Source of the DNA: JBOGWP01 sp050693875
GTDB taxonomy: Bacteria > Actinomycetota > CADDZG01 > JAHWKV01 > JBOGWP01
Direction: 5' to 3'
Length of the DNA: 64,000 bases
Assembly: GCA_050693875.1 (NCBI GenBank)
Contig: JBOGWP010000095.1
Coordinates: forward strand, 1-64,000
Below the pieces are notes generated by a model that was given only the letters and a program-made list of their open reading frames with translations, searched no databases and was not told the origin of the DNA. Made by a program: the position numbers and the translations under genes. Shown here one piece after another: positions 15,286 through 23,745 of this stretch. How positions within the stretch are numbered: the stretch's first letter is position 1; each line of letters opens with the position of its first letter.

Positions 15286-16074
15286 CTACTCCGCGACGAG
15301 GGTCCCCACCATCTGGCGGGGGTGCACATCGCAGACGAACGTATATTCGCCGGCCTCGAGCGCCGGGATGGCGTACCGGATCACCTTCGGTCCCGTGACG
15401 TTCGTCCCGGTGAAGACGGCCTTCCCCGACCCGTCACGGATCGAGACGTTGTGCAGCACGCCCGCGGCCTTGTTGGCGAACTCGAGGGCGAACGGCGTGG
15501 AGGCCGGCGCGGAGAGCCGGTCGGTGCTGAACGCGAGCGCTCCTGCCGACAGCGTCACCCGGACCCCTGCCCCGGCCTGGGGCTCCGGCGCCGTGGGCGC
15601 GATCCCGAGCGTGGGCTTGAAGAGCATCAGGTAGAGGATCAGGGCAATGCCGATGCCGCCGATCGCCGCAAGCGTCACCGGCCGGCCGGAGGAGAGCACC
15701 TCGGCGAACTGCTCGTCGCTGACGGCTTTCGAGCCCTCCACCTTCGCGGCGCTGATCAGTCGAACCCGCTTGTAGTAGGGGGTGGCCATGCCGAACATCG
15801 CCCCCGATATGAGCACGAACAGCGCCAGCGACGCCCAGATCCACCCGTAGGACCAGAGGTGCCCGACGAACGTGGCGGCGATGCCGCCCGCGAGCAGCAG
15901 CAGCACCGAGATGTAGAAGGACGTGATCGAGGCGCTCGACAAGGCAAGGAGCGCCTGCACGCGGGCGGGGTCGCGCTCCGAGCGAATCCGGAACGAAACG
16001 GCCATCGAGACGCCGTGCGTGGCCAGGAAGCCGAACACGCCGAACAGGTGAACGAAGACGAGCCACTGATACAT
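15286..16074 (-). CDS. DUF2269-like membrane protein fused to a cupredoxin domain
   Basis: 262 residues from ATG 16074. About four membrane helices fill residues 1-152 (MYQWLVFVHLFGVFGF ..., TSFYISVLLLLAGGI, IWASLALFVLISGAMF, LAAIGGIGIALILYLML). A plastocyanin-like domain (170-262) follows, with a full type 1 copper set: His208 (VLHNVS), Cys248 and His251 (FVCDVHP) and Met255. The copper domain probably faces outside. It pairs with the UspA-Rieske gene and is divergent from another DUF2269-like gene. Electron transfer or copper-linked respiration is an inference. Confidence 0.82.
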   Translation of the reverse strand: MYQWLVFVHLFGVFGFLATHGVSMAVSFRIRSERDPARVQALLALSSASITSFYISVLLLLAGGIAATFVGHLWSYGWIWASLALFVLISGAMFGMATPYYKRVRLISAAKVEGSKAVSDEQFAEVLSSGRPVTLAAIGGIGIALILYLMLFKPTLGIAPTAPEPQAGAGVRVTLSAGALAFSTDRLSAPASTPFALEFANKAAGVLHNVSIRDGSGKAVFTGTNVTGPKVIRYAIPALEAGEYTFVCDVHPRQMVGTLVAE

Positions 16075-16203
16075 GGATTTGGGGTGCGGTCGGGGAAATT
16101 CGTGAGGCCCGATTGTCCCGCGCCCCCGCCGGGCGCTCAAGTGCCCGGCGCGAGATAACAGTTCTTGACTGGAAAGGACCGCGGCCCCACAATCGCCGCC
16201 ACG

Positions 16204-16713
16204 ATGTCCTGGTACAGGCTGCTGCTCTTCTTCCACATGCTGTTCGTGCTCGCAGGCTTCGGCCCCACGTTCGCCTTCCCATTCATCGGGGCCGCCGGCG
16301 GAAAAGAGCGCGAGCATGCGAACTTCGCCTTGCGAACCATGGAGCTCATCAGCAAGCGCCTGGTGATCCCGCTGTCCATCGGCGTCCTTGTGACCGGCGC
16401 CATCCTGATCCCGGTCGCAGGTTGGAACCTTCTGAGGAGCGAGTGGCTGCTGATCGCGCTGGTCCTCTACCTGACCGCGCTGGGCTACTCGGCGCTGGTC
16501 CAGAACCCGACCGCGATGCGGATGATCGAGCTCACCTCGAAGGTGCCCGGCGGCGAGGCCGCAGGATCAGCGCCGCCGGGACCACCTCCGGGAGGGCCCC
16601 CGCCCGAGATGCTCCGCCTGGTCAAGCGCATGCAGCGCGGCGGCATCTTTCTGGCGCTGCTGTTGGTGACGATCCTGCTGCTGATGGTCTGGAAGCCCGG
16701 AGGGGAGCTTTAG
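16204..16713 (+). CDS. DUF2269-like integral membrane protein
   Basis: 169 residues from ATG 16204. Four hydrophobic segments are present (YRLLLFFHMLFVLAGFGPTF; VIPLSIGVLVTGAILIPV; WLLIALVLYLTALGY; IFLALLLVTILLLMV), with a Pro/Gly-rich loop before the last. The N-terminus resembles that of the divergent cupredoxin protein (L-F-x-H-x-L-x-V-x-x-F), suggesting related membrane modules and a heteromeric complex. The 129-bp divergent gap probably holds both promoters. Function unknown. Confidence 0.75.
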   Translation: MSWYRLLLFFHMLFVLAGFGPTFAFPFIGAAGGKEREHANFALRTMELISKRLVIPLSIGVLVTGAILIPVAGWNLLRSEWLLIALVLYLTALGYSALVQNPTAMRMIELTSKVPGGEAAGSAPPGPPPGGPPPEMLRLVKRMQRGGIFLALLLVTILLLMVWKPGGEL

Positions 16714-16750
16714 CGCTGAGGGCAGGCCTTGCGCGCGGAGCTCCCGATCC

Positions 16751-16780
16751 GCTTGCGGCGAGCGCCAAATACGGCGGTAG
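16751..16780 (+). repeat. REP-like element, copy 3
   Basis: GCTTGCGGCGAGCGCCAAAT then ACGGCGGTAG, 38 bp downstream of the 16204-16713 gene. It shares the core GCGGYGAGCGCCAMATAYGG with 30926-30945. Confidence 0.55.
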
Positions 16781-16819
16781 TTGCGAAGAGAGCGGGCGGG
16801 GTCAGGGCGGCCCGGCGGG

Positions 16820-17422
16820 TCAGGGCTCCAGCGCCCGGCGCACAAACTCGATCAGCTCCTGTTCCCGCCGTCGCAGGGTCGTCCGGCCCGTCTGCCCCCC
16901 GGCCACCGCTCGCAGCACTCCCGCCTCGGTGAGGGATCCCACCACCGCGGTGTAGAGCGTGAAGAGGAGGAGCCCGGGATCTTGGCGGCGGAACTCGCCG
17001 GCCTCCATGCCCCGCTCGAGGAACTGCAGCGCACGCTTTCGGAGGGGCTCCAGTGCGCCGGCAACCTGCGTCACGATCTCCGGGCTTCGCCGGGCGGCCT
17101 CGCGTGCGAACAGCGGGAACTCGGGGGAGCGCTCGGCGAGGCGGAACACGGAACGGATCACGCGCTCGACCCGCGCCCACCCTTCGTCGGGAGCCTCGAG
17201 CACGCGCTCGAGGGTGCGCCGGAGACCGGCGACCATCTCCCCGACACAGGCGTCGAAGAGCTCCTCCTTCGTCGGGAAGTAGTAGAGAAGGGTCTGCTTC
17301 CGCACGCCGGCGGCCTCGGCCACCATCTCGAGGCTCGCCCCGTCGTACCCCCGCTTGCCGAACGCCCGGATCGCCTCGTCGATGAGCTGACGGCGGCGTT
17401 CCTCGCCTCCGGTCCGCGTCAC
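16820..17422 (-). CDS. TetR-family transcriptional regulator
   Basis: 200 residues from GTG 17422. The N-terminal TetR DNA-binding domain is clear: RRRQLIDEAIRAFGKRGYDG, then the recognition helix region VAEAAGVRKQTLLYYFPTKEEL. The C-terminal ligand domain is all-helical. It is the last gene of a five-gene operon, 4 nt after plsC, and the operon promoter carries a TetR-style palindrome (23535-23550). It is therefore a likely autoregulator responding to a lipid or acyl-CoA, which is an inference. Confidence 0.88.
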   Translation of the reverse strand: MTRTGGEERRRQLIDEAIRAFGKRGYDGASLEMVAEAAGVRKQTLLYYFPTKEELFDACVGEMVAGLRRTLERVLEAPDEGWARVERVIRSVFRLAERSPEFPLFAREAARRSPEIVTQVAGALEPLRKRALQFLERGMEAGEFRRQDPGLLLFTLYTAVVGSLTEAGVLRAVAGGQTGRTTLRRREQELIEFVRRALEP

Positions 17423-17426
17423 GGGG

Positions 17427-18329
17427 TCAACCGCGCCACAGCCGGACGGGACGTCGCTGCGGGAGGGATGCCGAAGCCTCCCACCGCCGGCGCCACCTCG
17501 CCGCCGAGGGGCCCGAAGTATCGGCCAGGGTGCCGTCGGCGGCAGCGCGGATCGCTTCCCACCAGGTGCCTCGCTGCTCCGCGAGCGTCGTGGCGAGCTC
17601 ACGGCGAATCCGGTCGTGAAATGGCAGCACCCGCTCCTCCGGCTCGGGGCGAAGTGGCCTGCCGAACCTGACCGACACCGGCAGGTGCCCGGAGGCGGGC
17701 CAGCCGCGCCCGCGAGGCATGGCGTGGTAGGTGCCCGAGAGGGCCACCGGCACCACGGGCGTGCCGGTCTCGACCGCCATCCACGCCGCTCCGGACCGAA
17801 GGGCCGCCACCCATCCGTCCTTCGAGCGCGTCCCCTCGGGGAACACGATCACGTTCCACCCGTCCCGGAGCAGGTCCCGGGCCTTGCGTGCCGCCCGGCG
17901 CCCGGCCCGCCGGTCGACCGGGAAGGCGTTGAAGACGAGGGTCGTCATCGCGGCTCGCCACCAGACGTCGAAGAAGTAGTCGGCCGCTGCCCCGGTCGCG
18001 GTCCGCCACCGCCATTTCGGCGGGAGCGACGTGAGGATCGCCGGCGCGTCCAGGTGGCTTGCGTGGTTGCTCACGAAGATCACCGGAGGCTCGAGCTCGT
18101 CGAGCACGTCGAGGCCGTGTACCTCCACGTCGACCTCGTGGCGCAGCAGCGGCCCGAGGGCGAAGCGGTGGACGAGCTCGCGGGCGATGCGGGCCGCGGG
18201 CGTGCGCGCCCAGTCGGTCGGGTGCTCCGGAACGAGCTCGGGGCCGCGGGGGACCGACCGGGGGACCAGTGGACGGTGCGTCCAGCGCCACCCCCGCGCG
18301 ACCGTTCCGACGTCCTTGACCAGCCCCAC
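17427..18329 (-). CDS. PlsC-like acyltransferase
   Basis: 300 residues from GTG 18329. A lysophospholipid/1-acylglycerol-3-phosphate acyltransferase fold. The catalytic H-x4-D is His89-Asp94 (NHASHLD). FPEGTRS (motif III) and VVPVALSGTY (motif IV) follow. It has an N-terminal extension of about 60 residues and a Trp/Arg-rich C-terminus. It lies 3 nt upstream of nothing else in frame and 3 nt downstream of the LarA-like gene. The operon with a fatty-acyl reductase suggests that it loads an unusual acyl or ether lipid. Confidence 0.88.
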   Translation of the reverse strand: MGLVKDVGTVARGWRWTHRPLVPRSVPRGPELVPEHPTDWARTPAARIARELVHRFALGPLLRHEVDVEVHGLDVLDELEPPVIFVSNHASHLDAPAILTSLPPKWRWRTATGAAADYFFDVWWRAAMTTLVFNAFPVDRRAGRRAARKARDLLRDGWNVIVFPEGTRSKDGWVAALRSGAAWMAVETGTPVVPVALSGTYHAMPRGRGWPASGHLPVSVRFGRPLRPEPEERVLPFHDRIRRELATTLAEQRGTWWEAIRAAADGTLADTSGPSAARWRRRWEASASLPQRRPVRLWRG

Positions 18330-18332
18330 GTG

Positions 18333-20036
18333 CTACCTCCCGGTCTCGGCGCGCCTCGCGGGCGACGCCGACGGATGACCCCGGCGGTGGCCGTTGGCCG
18401 AGTCGGGGGCGCTCAGTCGCCTGCCCCGCCGCGGCGGCGGGTCGGGGCTCTCGGCCTCGCCGCGCACGTCGGCGAGCAGCAGCGGCGGAACTTTCAGCGC
18501 CGTGATGGAGGGGGACGTCCCGACCGTCTCGGAGGCCATGTCGAGCGCGTCGGCGAACGTGCTCGCGGTACGGAAGCCGAGCCGCGCCACGGTCGACCGA
18601 TCGGCGCCGACGAAGATGACGTCACCGAGGTAGTCGAACGCGTGCGCCGCCCAGTACCACATGTAGAAGGGGTGGACGCCGTGGTAGGCGTGGGAGTGCC
18701 GGTAGAGGTGGGTGTACCAGGAGTCGGTGGCGAACGACTCCTCGAACTTGCCCTCGATGACCGCCGGGTCGGTGGTCTCGGCGAGGACCTCGTCGAAGAA
18801 GTCGATGTACGAGGGGTGATGGATGTTGTGGAACTCCCGCGCGACCGGGTGGTACATGATCATCACGCCGCCCCGCCGCACCAGCGGCCGCCCCCGGTAC
18901 ATGTTGAAGAAGTACCCGAGCCCCTCGCACACGACGAGGATGGGGTTCATGATCGAATTCACGTTGTAGGGGCCGATGTAGGGAAGTCCCGCCACCAAGA
19001 TGTCGGCCTGGCCGGACACCTCCACCATCTGCTGGCGACGGACGGCCTCGAGGGTGCGCTCGTGGACCGCCTCGGTCTCGCCGGCGTTGATCCCGGTCAC
19101 GCCGTAGGGCGAGTAGATCCTGGAGAAGATCGCCCGCTTGACCGCGGCGGGCGTGCGGTCGGTCGAGGCCTTGGTGGCGAGGAAGGCCGCCTGATCGGCG
19201 GCCGACCATTCCCACTCGCGCTTCTGCAGGAAGTCGAACGGCGCACCAAAGGTGTGGTTGTTGAGCGTGGTTTCGATCGTGAAGATCTTCAGGTGGTTGG
19301 CGAGCAGCTTTCCCATCCGATCGCAGGAGGAGTGGAGCGCCGACGCCGGCGGGTCCATGTAGGACCTCGAGTGCAGCATCGTGTGGACGTTGTGGTGGTG
19401 GCGCAGGCTACGGTACGAGCCGAGGCCGACGGGGACGCTCTTGTGCCCGCCGTCCATCGCCACCAGGTTGATGTTCACGTAGACGAGCAGGTCGCTCTCG
19501 GCGGCGCGCTTGCTGATCTCGACGTCCTCGCCCTGGTCGGTGGCGCCGATGTAGGTCAGGTTGGGCCGGTCCTCGGCATCGAAGTTGGTGAGGTCGTCGG
19601 GCCAGAACGAGCGGAACACCCGCTCACCTACCGCTCGCTTGATCTCCGCGGCAGTCATTCGGCGGTGGAGGGAGTTCGCCACCATGAGCTTGACGTTGTC
19701 GACGCCGGCCTGGGCGGCGAGCTCGAGCACGCGCTCGATCACCCGGCCGCGGATGTCGGGGGTCTGCATCGGCGGCAGCGGGAGTGAGATGTCGTCGAAG
19801 GCGATCGTGAGGCGCATGCCCGAGCGCAGCAGGGCCCGCAAGGGCTCCGATCCGTGCGGGTGCTCGAGCGCGTGGTCGATGGCGGCGTCGACGTCTCGGA
19901 TGCCCGGCAGCGGTTCGGGCGGGTAGACGACCCGGCTGCCGAGCGGCAGCTTCTGGAGCCGGAAGCCCTCGCCGTAGTGAAACAGCGTTGGCGGCGTCCG
20001 CTCGTCCACCTCGAGCACAAAACCCGGTCTGCTCAC
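18333..20036 (-). CDS. LarA-like (lactate racemase N-domain) protein
   Basis: 567 residues from GTG 20036. The N-terminal two thirds resemble the LarA/DUF2088 fold: AFDDISLPLPP, VKLMVANSLHRRM, LLVYVNINLVAMDGGHKSVPVGLGSYRSL, GINAGETEAVHERT, then ILVAGLPYIGPYNVNS. LarA itself racemises lactate with a nickel-pincer nucleotide; no larB, larC or larE cofactor genes are in the window. Many His (RHHHN, HHPSY, YHGVHP) could bind metal. The C-terminal 50 residues are Pro/Arg-rich. The operon context with lipid enzymes argues for a hydroxy-acyl substrate rather than lactate. Confidence 0.75.
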   Translation of the reverse strand: MSRPGFVLEVDERTPPTLFHYGEGFRLQKLPLGSRVVYPPEPLPGIRDVDAAIDHALEHPHGSEPLRALLRSGMRLTIAFDDISLPLPPMQTPDIRGRVIERVLELAAQAGVDNVKLMVANSLHRRMTAAEIKRAVGERVFRSFWPDDLTNFDAEDRPNLTYIGATDQGEDVEISKRAAESDLLVYVNINLVAMDGGHKSVPVGLGSYRSLRHHHNVHTMLHSRSYMDPPASALHSSCDRMGKLLANHLKIFTIETTLNNHTFGAPFDFLQKREWEWSAADQAAFLATKASTDRTPAAVKRAIFSRIYSPYGVTGINAGETEAVHERTLEAVRRQQMVEVSGQADILVAGLPYIGPYNVNSIMNPILVVCEGLGYFFNMYRGRPLVRRGGVMIMYHPVAREFHNIHHPSYIDFFDEVLAETTDPAVIEGKFEESFATDSWYTHLYRHSHAYHGVHPFYMWYWAAHAFDYLGDVIFVGADRSTVARLGFRTASTFADALDMASETVGTSPSITALKVPPLLLADVRGEAESPDPPPRRGRRLSAPDSANGHRRGHPSASPARRAETGR

Positions 20037-20049
20037 CTCGTGACCCCCC

Positions 20050-21225
20050 TCATGCGTCCAGCCTGGGATCGAACGCCACCTTGACCGCCCCAAGCTTCCC
20101 TGCCGAGAAGGCATGGTCGATCGCCTCCCGGAAGCGAGCGAGAGGATATGCGGCGGCGACGAGCTTGCCCAGCTCCGCCTCGGCGCAGAGCTCCATCGAT
20201 TCGTCGAACGCACCCGTCCCCGAGTAGGAGCCGGTGAGCTCCAGCTCGCGGAACCAGGCCGGCGACAGGTCGGCCCCGGCGGGCATCCCGGAGAGCACGA
20301 CCCGGCCCCCGGCGCGCGTCGCCCGCAGCGCCAAGTCGAGCGCGCTCGCCGAGCCGGCGCACTCGAAGGAGATGTCGGCCCCCCCCAGCAGGAACGACGA
20401 GCCAAGCTGTGGATCGAGGCGGAAGGCCCGCGTCGAGCGGCGCACCGCGCCGAGGGCGTCGTCGACGCCGACGGCCTCGGCGCCCCAGGCCCGCACGAGA
20501 TCCGCCTGGCCTCTGTGCTTCGCCACGACGAGCACCCGTCCGGCCTCGGCGCGCGCCCGCAGGGCGATGAGGGTCAGAAGGCCGACGGAGCCGGCACCGA
20601 CGATCAGCACCGTGGCGTCGCGCTCGACCCGCGCCCGTCGGACGGACCGGATCGCACAGGCGAGCGGCTCGACCAGCACCGCGGTCTCGTCGGCCAGGTC
20701 GTCGGGCACCCGGTGCATCTGCGAGCGGTGGGCGACCATCAGCGCGCTCCACCCTCCGCCGGTGTCGTGGCAGTAGCCGGTCTGGAGGCCGGCGGCGAGG
20801 TGGCCGGCGGCGACGCGCTCGCAGCGCCCCTGCTGGCCGGAGGCGCACGGCGGGCAGGCAGGGTCGATCCCGCGGGCGGCGCAGCCGAGGATGGGGTCGA
20901 TGACCACGCGCTGGCCCGCCCGCAGGTCCTCGCAGTCGTCGGCGAGGCGGGCCACCACCTCGTGCCCCGGCACGAAGGGCATCGAGACCAGCGCCGTGAA
21001 GTAGAGGCTGGCCCCCCCCGAGAGCGTGTTGAGGTCGGAGCCGCAGATCCCCGAGAGCAGCGGGCGCAGCCGCGCCCATCCCCTGCCCTCGACTCGCGGT
21101 TCCTCGCGGTCGACGAGGCGCAGCGGGGCGACCGGCGCAGACAGGAGGCCGGGTACCCGCGACGAGATCGCCCGCGAGGCGACGTAGCGCGGGATCGACC
21201 GGAACATCTCGACGGCGAGCGTCAT
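20050..21225 (-). CDS. zinc-dependent medium-chain dehydrogenase
   Basis: 391 residues. An alcohol-dehydrogenase-like protein: catalytic zinc region SGICGSD and PGHEVV, structural zinc cysteines CPPCASGQQGRC with an extra upstream Cys (GCAARG), and NAD(P) loop VGAGSVGLL. ATG 21225 overlaps the stop of the reductase-HAD gene as ATGA. It probably interconverts an alcohol and an aldehyde produced by, or feeding, the neighbouring reductase. Cofactor choice cannot be read with confidence. Confidence 0.85.
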   Translation of the reverse strand: MTLAVEMFRSIPRYVASRAISSRVPGLLSAPVAPLRLVDREEPRVEGRGWARLRPLLSGICGSDLNTLSGGASLYFTALVSMPFVPGHEVVARLADDCEDLRAGQRVVIDPILGCAARGIDPACPPCASGQQGRCERVAAGHLAAGLQTGYCHDTGGGWSALMVAHRSQMHRVPDDLADETAVLVEPLACAIRSVRRARVERDATVLIVGAGSVGLLTLIALRARAEAGRVLVVAKHRGQADLVRAWGAEAVGVDDALGAVRRSTRAFRLDPQLGSSFLLGGADISFECAGSASALDLALRATRAGGRVVLSGMPAGADLSPAWFRELELTGSYSGTGAFDESMELCAEAELGKLVAAAYPLARFREAIDHAFSAGKLGAVKVAFDPRLDA

Positions 21226-23513
21226 CGGTGGGCCCGGACGCGCGACGCCCCATCGAGCGACAAGGGCTCGGGCGGAGGCGAAGGGATGAGGATGCGCGGC
21301 GTTCCCGGGTCGGCCGGCCACTCCTCCATCGGCCAGCGGCGCCGGCGGGCGATCCGTTGCAGCGCGACTTCGGCGTTCACCGCGACCGGATGCCCCACCG
21401 CTTGGAGGAGCGGCAGGTCGGTCATCGAGTCGGCGTAGCCGTACGACTTCGAGAGGTCGGCCCCGACCGCCTCGGCATAGCCGCGAAGCCACGAGGCGCG
21501 AGCCTCGCCGACCAGCGGGGGCTGATCCATGTCGCCGGTGAACACTCCGTCCTCGACGCGCAGCTTGGCGCCGATCAGCTCGTCGGCCAGCGGCGCCAGT
21601 GGCTCGATGCAGAAGTCGAGCGCGGCGGTGATGAGTACCACGACGTGCCCGGCGGCCCGATGCTCACGGATCCGGCGGACGGCGGCCGGGAACGTCCTGC
21701 GAAGCACGAGCTCGCCCAGGATCTCGGCCGACATCGCACGTACCTGTTCCTCCGGAACCCCCTCGTACAGGCGGTAGAAGCGCCGCAGGAACTCGCCGCG
21801 GTCGCGCCGCTCGGCCTTCAGGAATCCCGGGCCGCGCATCGCCAGCGCGGCGACCTCCCTGAGCCGGCCGCCGAGCCCCTCGACCTCCGACATGCGAAGC
21901 CAGAGGTAGGGCTCGAGGACGTTGGAGTCGATGATGGTGCCGTCGATGTCGAGGACGGCGAGCACCGGGCGGCCTGGATCCTCGGCGGGACGAAGCTTGA
22001 CCGTTGGGGTGCCCGGACGGAACGAGGGGCCGCGCATGGCCTTCGTCACCGCCGGCATGTGGAGCTCCTCGAGGTAGTGCTTCCAGGAGAACGCGGCGGC
22101 GTCGAAGGGGAAGTCGCGGCGATCGTCGCCGGAGAGCGACGCGAGCAGCGCCTGGACGTTGCGGTCGACGTGGATCACCTCCGCCTCGACGTAGGCCCCG
22201 TACAGCTCGGCGTAGCGCTTGATGAAATCGAACTGGCCGCGGAGCCTGTCGACCCGCTGTGCGGTGTCGCGGGCGAGCTTGTTGCGGGGAAGGCGGGCGA
22301 CCACCCGCTCGGCGGTGCGAAGCACCTTCTCCGCAGTCACCATCCTCCGCTGGACCGCCTGCTTCCCCGGAAAGCTCCACTCCGGCACCTTGTAGAAGCC
22401 TCGGTTGGTCTCGGGAAGCGGGTGGGCGAGGAAGTAGCTGCGCGTGTGCTCGTACATGTCCCGGTACTTGAGCGGGTTGCGCGTGCCGGAGCACACCTGG
22501 AAGACGGCCCGGCGCTCGCCGGAACCGGCGAGAGGCCGGGCGGCGGCGGCCAGGAGCGCGTTCACCACCAGGTCGACCGGAATGATGTCGAGCACGCCCT
22601 CGGGGATGCCGGCGAACTCAGGGAGGGCGCCGCGGCCGAAGGCGAGGATCAGCGGCTCCGCCATCCGGAAGCCCTCGATCCAGCCCGGGTGCGGTCGCTC
22701 GAGGGCGCTCTCGATGATCGACGGCCGGACGATGATCAGCTGGTTGTCGCCGGCGAGCTCGTCGAGCGCCATCTCGGTGAGCGCCTTGGTGAAGGCGTAC
22801 ACGTCCGGCCATCCGAGGCTGCGTGCCCGGGCGCGCCCGTAGTCGACGAGGCGGGACTTGATCCACTCCTTGCGAAGGTCCTCGGCCCGGCCGGCGATCG
22901 CCTGGGGGCCGACCCGGCTGCGCTCGGCTCGCCCCTGCGCCAGGAAGCGCCGCAACGCCTCCGGGGTGCGCGACTCGTGCTCGACCTCGGCGCGCATCCG
23001 CTCGGCGGCCGCAGCCTCGGCTCGCCAGTCGGCCTTCTTCCCGAGCAGCTCCTCGGTCTGGGTGCCGCGCGTGAGGCCGGCGACGTAGGCGGTGGAGACG
23101 TGAACGAACGGACGGCCGGCGCAGCCTTCGTAGAGGCGCACCGAACCCCACAGGTTCGTTCGGAAGGCGTCGTCGATCGGTGGGTCGAACTGCACCGTGG
23201 CCGCGGTGTGGATGACGAGGTCGACGTCGTCGGCGACCGGCGGGGGCCCTGCGGAGAGGTCCGCGGTGACCATGCGCACCTTCTCCTCGAAGAGCCTATC
23301 GATGGCCGCACGCCCGATGCGCTCCACGGCCGGGTCGAAGGCGGAGCTGTTCTTCAGACCCTTCAGCCGGGAGCTCGGGTTGCCGCGCACTACGAGGTCG
23401 AGGCGGGCGACCGGGGTGTCAACGAGGAGCCGCTCGAGCAGGGCCGTCCCGAGGAACCCCGTGACCCCTGTGAGGAGGATGCGCTTGCCCGCGAGCGCGT
23501 CGCGAATACCCAA
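21222..23513 (-). CDS. fatty-acyl-reductase-like SDR fused to a HAD-IB phosphatase
   Basis: 763 residues from TTG 23513 with AGGGAG upstream. The N-terminal extended-SDR domain of the FAR/thioester-reductase type has nucleotide loop GVTGFLGTALLE (16-27) and active pair Tyr239/Lys243 (YAFTK), with HVSTAYVAG upstream. A linker of about 100 residues leads to a HAD-IB phosphatase domain (from about 517): nucleophile DIDGT (Asp522, Asp524), then ITAALD and GYADSMTDLPLL. It may reduce an acyl-CoA and dephosphorylate a lipid phosphate. It is the first gene of the operon, behind a TetR-type operator. Confidence 0.85.
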   Translation of the reverse strand: MGIRDALAGKRILLTGVTGFLGTALLERLLVDTPVARLDLVVRGNPSSRLKGLKNSSAFDPAVERIGRAAIDRLFEEKVRMVTADLSAGPPPVADDVDLVIHTAATVQFDPPIDDAFRTNLWGSVRLYEGCAGRPFVHVSTAYVAGLTRGTQTEELLGKKADWRAEAAAAERMRAEVEHESRTPEALRRFLAQGRAERSRVGPQAIAGRAEDLRKEWIKSRLVDYGRARARSLGWPDVYAFTKALTEMALDELAGDNQLIIVRPSIIESALERPHPGWIEGFRMAEPLILAFGRGALPEFAGIPEGVLDIIPVDLVVNALLAAAARPLAGSGERRAVFQVCSGTRNPLKYRDMYEHTRSYFLAHPLPETNRGFYKVPEWSFPGKQAVQRRMVTAEKVLRTAERVVARLPRNKLARDTAQRVDRLRGQFDFIKRYAELYGAYVEAEVIHVDRNVQALLASLSGDDRRDFPFDAAAFSWKHYLEELHMPAVTKAMRGPSFRPGTPTVKLRPAEDPGRPVLAVLDIDGTIIDSNVLEPYLWLRMSEVEGLGGRLREVAALAMRGPGFLKAERRDRGEFLRRFYRLYEGVPEEQVRAMSAEILGELVLRRTFPAAVRRIREHRAAGHVVVLITAALDFCIEPLAPLADELIGAKLRVEDGVFTGDMDQPPLVGEARASWLRGYAEAVGADLSKSYGYADSMTDLPLLQAVGHPVAVNAEVALQRIARRRRWPMEEWPADPGTPRILIPSPPPEPLSLDGASRVRAHR

Positions 23514-23534
23514 ACCGGCTCCCTGGTGTCTTTC

Positions 23535-23550
23535 TACCGAACGGTAGATT
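23535..23550. promoter_or_regulatory. TetR-type operator
   Basis: TCTACCGAACGGTAGA has 7-bp perfect arms (TCTACCG/CGGTAGA) around AA. It overlaps the -10 of the reductase-HAD operon promoter, and the operon's last gene encodes a TetR protein. Confidence 0.6.
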
Positions 23551-23576
23551 ATTCATGCGTGGCGGGCGCCGCAAGT
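23548..23576 (-). promoter_or_regulatory. candidate promoter of the lipid operon
   Basis: TTGCGG (23576-23571), 17-nt spacer, TAATCT (23553-23548) on the minus strand, partly covered by the TetR operator. Weak consensus. Confidence 0.35.
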
Positions 23577-23646
23577 TGCGGTTCCCGCCGTCCGGGCTCG
23601 TCGAAGGGTGCGAGGGCGCCGGAAGGCCGGGGCGTCCTCAAGGTTC

Positions 23647-23738
23647 GGGCCACGCTCCCCGCGCCCGCCTCGACGGGGAACCGGACGGGAGCGGGCCACG
23701 CTCCCCGCGCCCGCCTCGACGGGGAACCGGACGGGAGC
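23647..23738. repeat. 46-bp tandem duplication
   Basis: Two adjacent identical 46-bp copies (23647-23692, 23693-23738) beginning GGGCCACGCTCCCCGCGCCC. They lie between the lipid operon promoter and the 3' end of the kinase gene. No coding role seen. Confidence 0.85.
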
Positions 23739-23745
23739 GGGGCGG

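Noticed and set aside
17427..23513. Secondary-metabolite gene cluster
   Set aside because: No PKS, NRPS, terpene or carrier-protein genes are present; the content fits membrane-lipid chemistry better.
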